64,000 nt of DNA from Pseudisothecium myosuroides (lineage: Eukaryota > Streptophyta > Bryopsida > Hypnales > Lembophyllaceae): the NCBI GenBank assembly GCA_951799445.1, contig OX637292.1, positions 8,745,296 through 8,809,295 of the forward strand, written 5' to 3'. The position numbers were made by a program, and so were the translations under genes. The notes under the pieces were generated by a model that was not told the origin of the DNA, did not search any database, and worked only from the letters and a program-made list of their open reading frames with translations. This document shows, in pieces, positions 58,083-64,000 of the stretch (positions are counted from its first letter, which is position 1; each line of letters starts with the position of its first letter).

Positions 58083-59066
58083 CCCCTTAAGGCCCAGGGC
58101 CTTTTTGGGTTTAAAAACATCATTGCTTTTGAAGTGATACAGTTCAAAATGTTAGTAAGGTATAAAAATTTCAACCGTACAACATCTTGTAGTGTACATG
58201 TTGTAGATGGCGTAAATCAAATTTGAAGTCATTTGACTGTGTAGATTGCAAGATTATAATGTTTTAGTGTAAAAAAAAGATGTTAAAAAAAAGATCCTGG
58301 AAACACATTTGGAGGTGAAATTTGATTTCTAGACCTCCTCAAATGAAAAAAATTTAAGCTACAAAGTGATTCAAAATCAACATTCAAACACATTGGTGAA
58401 AAAAAGCATCATTGAATTGACTCATTGTGTCTGCAAAATGGCTTTCAAATGTCAAAAAATAGCAAGAAAAGTTGCAGGAAAACACATCTAAAGCTGAACC
58501 TCCTTCTACTAAAATGCTTCTCAGTCACTCATAACTTTATGGATTGAAATGAAATTTTAGCTACACAAACTAGACTAGTATGTACAACTTTTCCAAAAAC
58601 TTTTATTGCAAACGGACACTATATGAAGAAGAAACAAGCTGCGGAAGTTTGTTGTAGTCCAAAAATGTCGGGATTTTGAACTTCGAATTGCTCCCAAACC
58701 TTCAAAACAACTTGGATTGACATGAAATTTTTTCCACAATAACTAGATTTAAAGGGGAACATAATCCAACAATTTTTTTTGAAAACAAACATTGGATGAA
58801 TGAAATACAAGTCACCGAAGTTGCAGCCATCATTAGCAGTTTGGTGAACTCAACTTGAACGTCTGAATTTCGATTGGCTTACAAAAAATCAGTACATCTT
58901 GGATTGATCTGAAAATTTTACTACACAAACTAGAAAAGAGAGTGCAAATTTTCCAACAGTTTTCATTGAATTTGGACATTGGATGCAAAAGTTATAGCAC
59001 TTTGAATTGGACTTGAAACTCGGAGAGGCCATTTTTAGGCCCCTTGGGCGTTGAGGGGTGAAGGGG
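58083..59066. mobile_element. TTAA-family MITE, subfamily C (984 bp)
   Basis: Begins directly after the TTAA that ends the previous element: CCCCTTAAGGCCCAGGGCC; ends GGCCCCTTGGGCGTTGAGGGG..AAGGGG-TTAA (59067-59070). Its interior differs from subfamilies A and B, with repeated TGAAATTTT[A/T] and TGCAAAAGTTAT-type words. One TTAA is shared by two adjacent copies. Confidence 0.75.
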
Positions 59067-59181
59067 TTAATACAAAGAATAGAATGAAAGAGTGGAAGGA
59101 AGAAGAAAACCATTGAAAATTATCATTAGATTCACTGATGTAATTATCCAAAATTCACAAACATATAAGAAATCTCAAAAT

Positions 59182-59794
59182 TCATATCCTCCAATCACTA
59201 GAACTGTTAGACGATGATGAGAGATAATGCATCTCAACAACAGCCTCGTCGTCAATGAATCTATGAACTTGGGGATCAATTTGCCGCCGTGGTGATGCCG
59301 AACTTGGGGAGGATGCGGCCGCTTGAAGATCTGCAACTTCAGCGTCCCATGGAACCATCACGTAGTCTTTCACCGGTGAGACAATCATTGCCCTCAATCT
59401 GAAAAATCAGAAATACAATTAGTATGATTATGTAAGTATTGACAAGCAGAGTTCAATTGACAAAATGAAAGAAATCCAAAGTTAACTCACTTACTCAATC
59501 GGTTCTTCTTTTTTACAAAGCAGATTGGAGGGTCGATATCAATTGCAGGCAACACAGACGCAGATGTAGCCAAAATTGGCCGAGGAGTCAGAGTTAGATA
59601 TGGCTTCAACTTCACATCAAAGACTTCGGTGTCTTCCTTGAGGGCACAATATGACGACCAATTGCCTTGCATGCTTGCACAGAATTATCTGAATTCAACA
59701 AGAAATTGAGTAAGTTAAAAACCCCATTTCGACAAAAGTGAAATTATCGAATGTGGCGGCCAATTGCCTTGCATGCTTGCAAAGTATTACCTGA
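59182..59794 (-). other. Gene-like pieces of unknown product
   Basis: Minus-strand pieces with balanced composition: 59182-59398 (MRAMIVSPVKDYVMVPWDAE, ending TGA, preceded by GATTTTTCAG) and 59495-59688 (TPRPILATSASVLPAIDIDP, bounded by GAATTCAG and GATTGA|GTAAGT). A further donor ATTCAG|GTAATAC lies at 59791. The phases do not join into one frame, and the family is unknown. A 38-bp segment (CCAATTGCCTTGCATGCTTGC) is duplicated at 59658 and 59760. Confidence 0.35.
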
Positions 59795-59841
59795 ATTAGG
59801 GTTTTCATATCGGACAGAATCTTACTGTTCACGGACGAATC

Positions 59842-60040
59842 GGACGAATCTGCATTGACTGGCTGCAAACTTTGGAGGCCAATTACTTTTGGATAAATTG
59901 TCCAAATCGGGCATGTGAGATGTTTTTCGGCATCTACAGAAACGGTTGATGCCGAAAAACATCTCACATGCCCAATTTGGACAATTTCTCCAAAAGTTAT
60001 TGGCCTCCAAAGTTTGCAGCCAGTCAATGCAGATTCGTCC
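59842..60040. ncRNA. Near-perfect hairpin, candidate small-RNA precursor
   Basis: Arms 59842-59934 and 59948-60040 are both 93 bp, differ at only three positions and enclose a 13-base loop (TACAGAAACGGTT). Outer arm GGACGAATCTGCATTGACTG, inner arm GATGTTTTTCGGCATC. Length and pairing are like young MIRNA or hairpin-siRNA loci born by inverted duplication. No promoter is seen; expression is unknown. Confidence 0.55.
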
Positions 60041-60094
60041 AAAACCATGGCCGATGTCGGCTTCATCTTTTCAGGGGTGCTCTCTCCAGCAATT

Positions 60095-62540
60095 TGTGGG
60101 CGCAAGATTACCCACCCTTGGTAATAGAGCGAACACCGACCAGGTTCTATGCCTTTATCCACATTTTTTAATATATGGGGGTGATGTGAGCGCGGTCCAC
60201 TGTGCTTTCCAAGCAATGGATCTTTTTTGCTAACGTTTCCTAAGTGTCGTGGATGGCAGCGAATAATTAGAATGCATGTAGTAACTCACAAGGTAACTGC
60301 AATGCTCAGGGGTAGCGGTAAAATTCTAACTCTCTAACTATCTATCCTATGTCGAGGGTAGACTGGGTAGTTGGCGTCATTTCTAACGTCCCTAACTATG
60401 TAAAAAGAGGAACCCCTATGTTCCTTCCATGAACCTCTAAGACTATCGTGGGATTTTAAGACTCCACCTAGAAGTTCTACTCTAAAGACTACTCTAAAGT
60501 TTAACTCTTACTCTAATCTTCACCCTCTAAATGAAACTCTAGGTTTTTACTCTTTTAACTTGGGTTTAAATACTCACTACCGACTTTTAACTCTAGGTTT
60601 TTACTCCTAATTTAACTCTGAAATTTATCCTCGGAATTAAACTCTAGATTTAACTTTCAACTCTGAGTTTTTACTCCTCTATTCTATTCTAAGTTTTACC
60701 TCTAATTCTATGTTCTTATTTCTAAACTACTCTAGGATTTACCCTCTAAAGTTAACTCTAAATTTTCCCTTTTCACTGTAGATTTTTACTCCTAATTTAA
60801 CTCTAGGTTTTTGACTTTTAACTCTAAATTTTTACTTCTAAAATTAATTCCCAATTGACTAAAATTTAACCTTTTAATTTAATCTAAACTTTTGACTTTT
60901 GACTTTTGACTTCTATTTCCAAATTTAATCCTATCGTTTTAATCCTAGATTAGCTCTAAATGTTATCCTCCTAAATTTAATTCCAACTTTCGACCTCTGA
61001 ATTTTAACTTCCCTAATTAAGATCTTAATTTAATCCTAGGTTTTTAACTTGCTATTTGATCTTTAATTTTAATCCTAAATCTTCCCTCTAATCTAATCTT
61101 AATTCCCGTCCATTGTTTCTTGTGGTTCACTTTTAATTAAAATTCCCCCGTTCTACCTCCTACCGCTTAACTTAGCCTGACGCGGTCAGTTTACGGTCAA
61201 ATCTTAATTATAAGATGTTTTCGGAAACCTCTATTCCTAATCTATCAACTTTTGAATCTAAACTTCTAATCTACACTAATCTCGGATGCTAATCACGCTC
61301 TAAGGGCAAATTAGGGCAATAAATGCTAATTAGGGAGAAACATCAAAGTCTAAATAAAAAACTCACCTCTTCACTACCGGTGTCGGAAATGACTTCGTCC
61401 ACGTCCACGTGTACATCCTCACGCTCCATGGTAGTCTTTGGCTTTGTTTTGAATTTTTCCCAAGCTCACCGCTTATTGAGAAAATATTACAATTTTGATG
61501 ATCTAAACTCCCTCTTTCCCTTCCTCCTTTTCTTTTCTTTCTTCCCCTCTCTTCTACACTAGCACTATTCCACCTAAGCTTTTATGAGTCTTACACTATG
61601 GTTTCAAACTACGAGAAGGGTTTAAATGTTCTTCCTACCCTCTTACACAATTTGCCTTTGTGTCATCCTAATCCTCCTCCCAACGGTCACCACAAATTCT
61701 CAAGATTTCCCTCCCTAAGTCTACCTAGGCTTAGATCTAGGTTACTATTTATCGTCTCTCTCCTTTTTGTTCTCTACTTCATCTCCTTCTTCCTAATCTC
61801 CCTCCATTGTTCATATGTGTATTTGGTTGGTTAGAATGGAGGTTTCAAGTGTGCGTGCAGGTGTGACGTGGAGAGTGCAATTATGTGTGTAGGAGTGATG
61901 TGAGGTGTTCGACTCTCTTCCTTCCCTTCCCTTTGTTCTTTAGTCACAACTTGGAAGTTTGGGAATTTTTGGCCTTGCTTCCCCACTGGGTTTAACTGGT
62001 TTTCTAAACTAGCTCTACCTCTGATTTCCTAAACTAGATCTATTACTGACTTCCTAAACTAGAGTTATCACTAGGTTCCTAAACTAGAGTTATCACTAAT
62101 TTCCTAAACTAGATCTATAACTAATTTTTTAAACTAGGTCCTGATTAGTGGAGAGTTTTTTCAAACAAAAACCAAAGTTGGGGCCCCGCAGAGCATCATC
62201 CCGTTGTGGTCTGAAAATCAGCCATGATGCATGTGAGACATGGTCAGTCTAACCAAATCGCAAGACCGGCCAAGTTTGGGGCGCTGGACAGGCAGTGTAT
62301 CGGCTTGGTCTATCGGCCCTGTACCGGCTGCCGCTGGGCTCCGTTACTGCAGCTGGGCTCTGTTACTGTGCTGGCTCTGTTACTGTAGCTGGCTCCGTTA
62401 CTGCAGCTGGGCTGGTCCGCTGGCTGGCTGGTCGCTGGGCTGGCTGGTCCGTTGGCACCACAAAATTTTTAATCACCCCAACGGGTTCCCTTAGGGGAAC
62501 CCACTTAACCAATAAAAATTGGAGTTTTGGAAAAATTAGT
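60095..62540 (-). mobile_element. Internal region of the right inverted arm
   Basis: Inverse of 44541-46962, starting TGTGGGCGCAAGATTACCC, through the pyrimidine-rich field (60470-61110), the short exon, the CCTAAACTAGAGTTATCACTA array (62010-62140) and the GGCTGGCTGG / GCTGGGCTCCGTTACTG GC-rich array (62290-62460). The arms are roughly 90 percent or more identical by eye. Confidence 0.65.
61367..61429 (-). other. Possible short first coding exon, inverse copy
   Basis: Same 21-codon frame and GAAGAG|GTGAGT donor as 45582-45644. The opposite frame (61323-61562, + strand) is longer but reads across repeats. Confidence 0.4.
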
Positions 62541-63259
62541 GTTTGGAGTCAAGGCTTCGCCGTCCGGGGGTTAGGCCCAAGGTTGTGAAGCAAGACGTTC
62601 GGCTTAGCAACCACGTATACCAGGGCTAGGTAACTAAACTTGGCCCACCACTTCCTACTTCATGCTAGACTCTAATATCTTGGAAGCTAAACTCTGGAGG
62701 TTTCCACAAAGGTCTTGGAAACTAGACTTTGGAACTAAAACCCGGGGGAAGTGCAAAGCTTCGCCGTTAAGTTGGTTTTAACACCAACTTTAGGACTTTT
62801 TGACACCTCGGGGGTTCAAGGCTTCGCCGTCTACACTTTTAACACATGTTTTAGGACTTCAACTTGTCACTAGTTCAAAGCTTCGCCGTTTCCAAGGGGG
62901 GGTCCACACAACAAGGGGAGTATTAGAAGAAGGTAGAAAAGACAAACGTAAAGAACACACGTGGCGAAGCCAAAGCTTCGCCGTCCCGAGGGGGGGTCCA
63001 CACAACAAGGGGAGTATTAGAAGAAGGTAGGAAAAACAAAGTTAAAGAACACACTTGACAAAGCCAAAGCTTCGCCGTCCCGAGGGGGGGTCCACACAAC
63101 AAAGGGAGTATTAGAAGAAGATAGAAGAGACAAAGTTAAAGAACACACTTGACAAAGCCAAAGCTTCGCCGTCCCGAGGGGGGGTCCACACAACAAAGGG
63201 AGTATTAGAGGAAGGTGAGAATACACAAGTGAGGAAAACAACACGGTTAGGACACGTAA
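62541..63259 (-). repeat. Leader with 94-bp tandem repeats, right arm
   Basis: CAAAGCTTCGCCGTCCCGAG starts units at 62971, 63065 and 63159 (94 bp apart), each with GGGGGGGTCCACACAACAA and GGGAGTATTAGAAG. Diverged units lie at 62551, 62755, 62820 and 62876. The array has been homogenised separately from the left arm (95 bp, different unit sequence). Confidence 0.8.
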
Positions 63260-63868
63260 AGACCCACAACTTCATAAGCTAAAGGCCCCCCAAAGCGGCA
63301 TCGCCAAGGTACGGTGGGGGGTGACTTTAGGATTAGGACAAGACACCAAAAGACTCCTAAACTCACAATTTAGATCACAAAGGAACTACAAGAGAGATAT
63401 GAGGACTCTTAACTCGTAACAAAGGTATAATAAACGCACGAGAAGTACACAAGGCAAGATAGAAGGACCCCCTAAGGACCTTCAAAGCTTGAAATCTAGC
63501 AACAACGGAGCAAAAAGTGCTCCAAAAACACCGTAGAGGTTTTTGGCTTCAAACGCCAAAATATCCAAAGCAAATTGGACCAACGGACCCAAACAAAAGT
63601 GAGGGGGTGTTTTAGAGAGAGAAATGGGGCCCTTATATAGGTTTTCCAAGGGCTCACCCCTCTCTCTAAAGCTCTAAGGTAACCTTATCAACGGGGATTT
63701 TCATCCTCATCCTCAAAGATTTTCATCCTACATCCTAAATTTCTACTTCTACCATCTATGCTGGATCAACATCCTAACTTTTGGAGATTAGCTCCAATCG
63801 TCGAATGGATTGCGCCGTTGGATCCAGAACGCCGTGTTTAGTCCTAAATCCCCTTATCCCCCGTACGG
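63260..63868 (-). mobile_element. LTR-like module of the right inverted arm
   Basis: TATA box at 63629-63642 (CTATATAAGGGCCCC on the minus strand), AGAGAGAGAAAT, GTAGAGGTTTTTGGC and the boundary CTTATCCCCCGTAC. It is the best preserved of the three minus-strand modules. Confidence 0.6.
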
Positions 63869-64000
63869 AGGCCAAAAAACCCATCGTAGGCTAATTTAGT
63901 TTAAAAACCAAATCGTGGTAAAATCCTAGATCTTGGGGGTCTCCTATTTTGAGAAATGTGAATAGCCTAGGATCTCCGGTAGGTGCGAGAGAGTCGGGAA
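63869..64000 (-). mobile_element. Module B of the right arm, cut by the window edge
   Basis: Inverse of 43025-43160 (CTAGATCTTGGGGGTCTCC, TAGCCTAGGATCTCCGG). The remainder, to the TGTAGGAGCC-type terminus, should lie about 540 bp beyond the window. Confidence 0.6.

Overview
The window is nuclear DNA of a land plant, probably a seedless one such as a bryophyte. The reasons are spliced genes for a legume-lectin receptor kinase, an F-box protein and a SWITCH1/DYAD-type meiotic protein; a stray chloroplast rpoC2 fragment of land-plant type; and long AT-rich stretches packed with nested transposons. I cannot name the species. About 4-5 kb of the 64 kb looks like host gene sequence. No tRNA, complete rRNA, CRISPR or bacterial-type operon was seen.

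Layout. 1-6.5 kb: the end of a CACTA transposon, then an LTR-retrotransposon-like, apparently non-coding element read leftwards. 6.5-11.6 kb: a host repeat interrupted by a complete CACTA element (3-bp duplication) and by a 3.1-kb TIR element carrying organelle DNA scraps. 13.0-14.2 kb: an F-box gene broken by one TGA. 14.3-23.6 kb: layered MITEs, a 0.9-kb foldback and tandem repeats. 23.9-27.1 kb: the lectin receptor kinase (two exons, + strand). 27.7-31.4 kb: the DYAD-like gene on the - strand, converging on the kinase gene. 34.2-38.9 kb: a pogo-like Tc1/mariner element with a nearly full-length transposase gene broken by three in-frame stops. 39.3-59.1 kb: three kinds of AT-rich repeats with many insertions. 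42.5-47.0 kb and 60.1-64.0 kb: two inverted copies of the LTR-like element enclosing about 13 kb.

The most striking layer is a family of small elements with ends TTAA-CCCCTAAAGG...CCTTTAGGGG-TTAA, which looks piggyBac-like. At least nine copies or ends are present. One copy sits inside another with an exact TTAA duplication, and related repeats elsewhere in the window show the uninterrupted target sites. A second layer is a TA-flanked MITE family (AGGTA...TACCT) whose ends resemble those of the pogo-like element that encodes a transposase; that element may be their source of transposase. A third notable structure is a hairpin of 93-bp arms with only three mismatches at 59.8-60.0 kb, a candidate small-RNA precursor.

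The kinase probably acts at the plasma membrane in carbohydrate or elicitor sensing. The DYAD-like protein is expected to act in meiotic chromosome organisation, but its N-terminal exons were not found. All calls come from reading the sequence; no database was searched.
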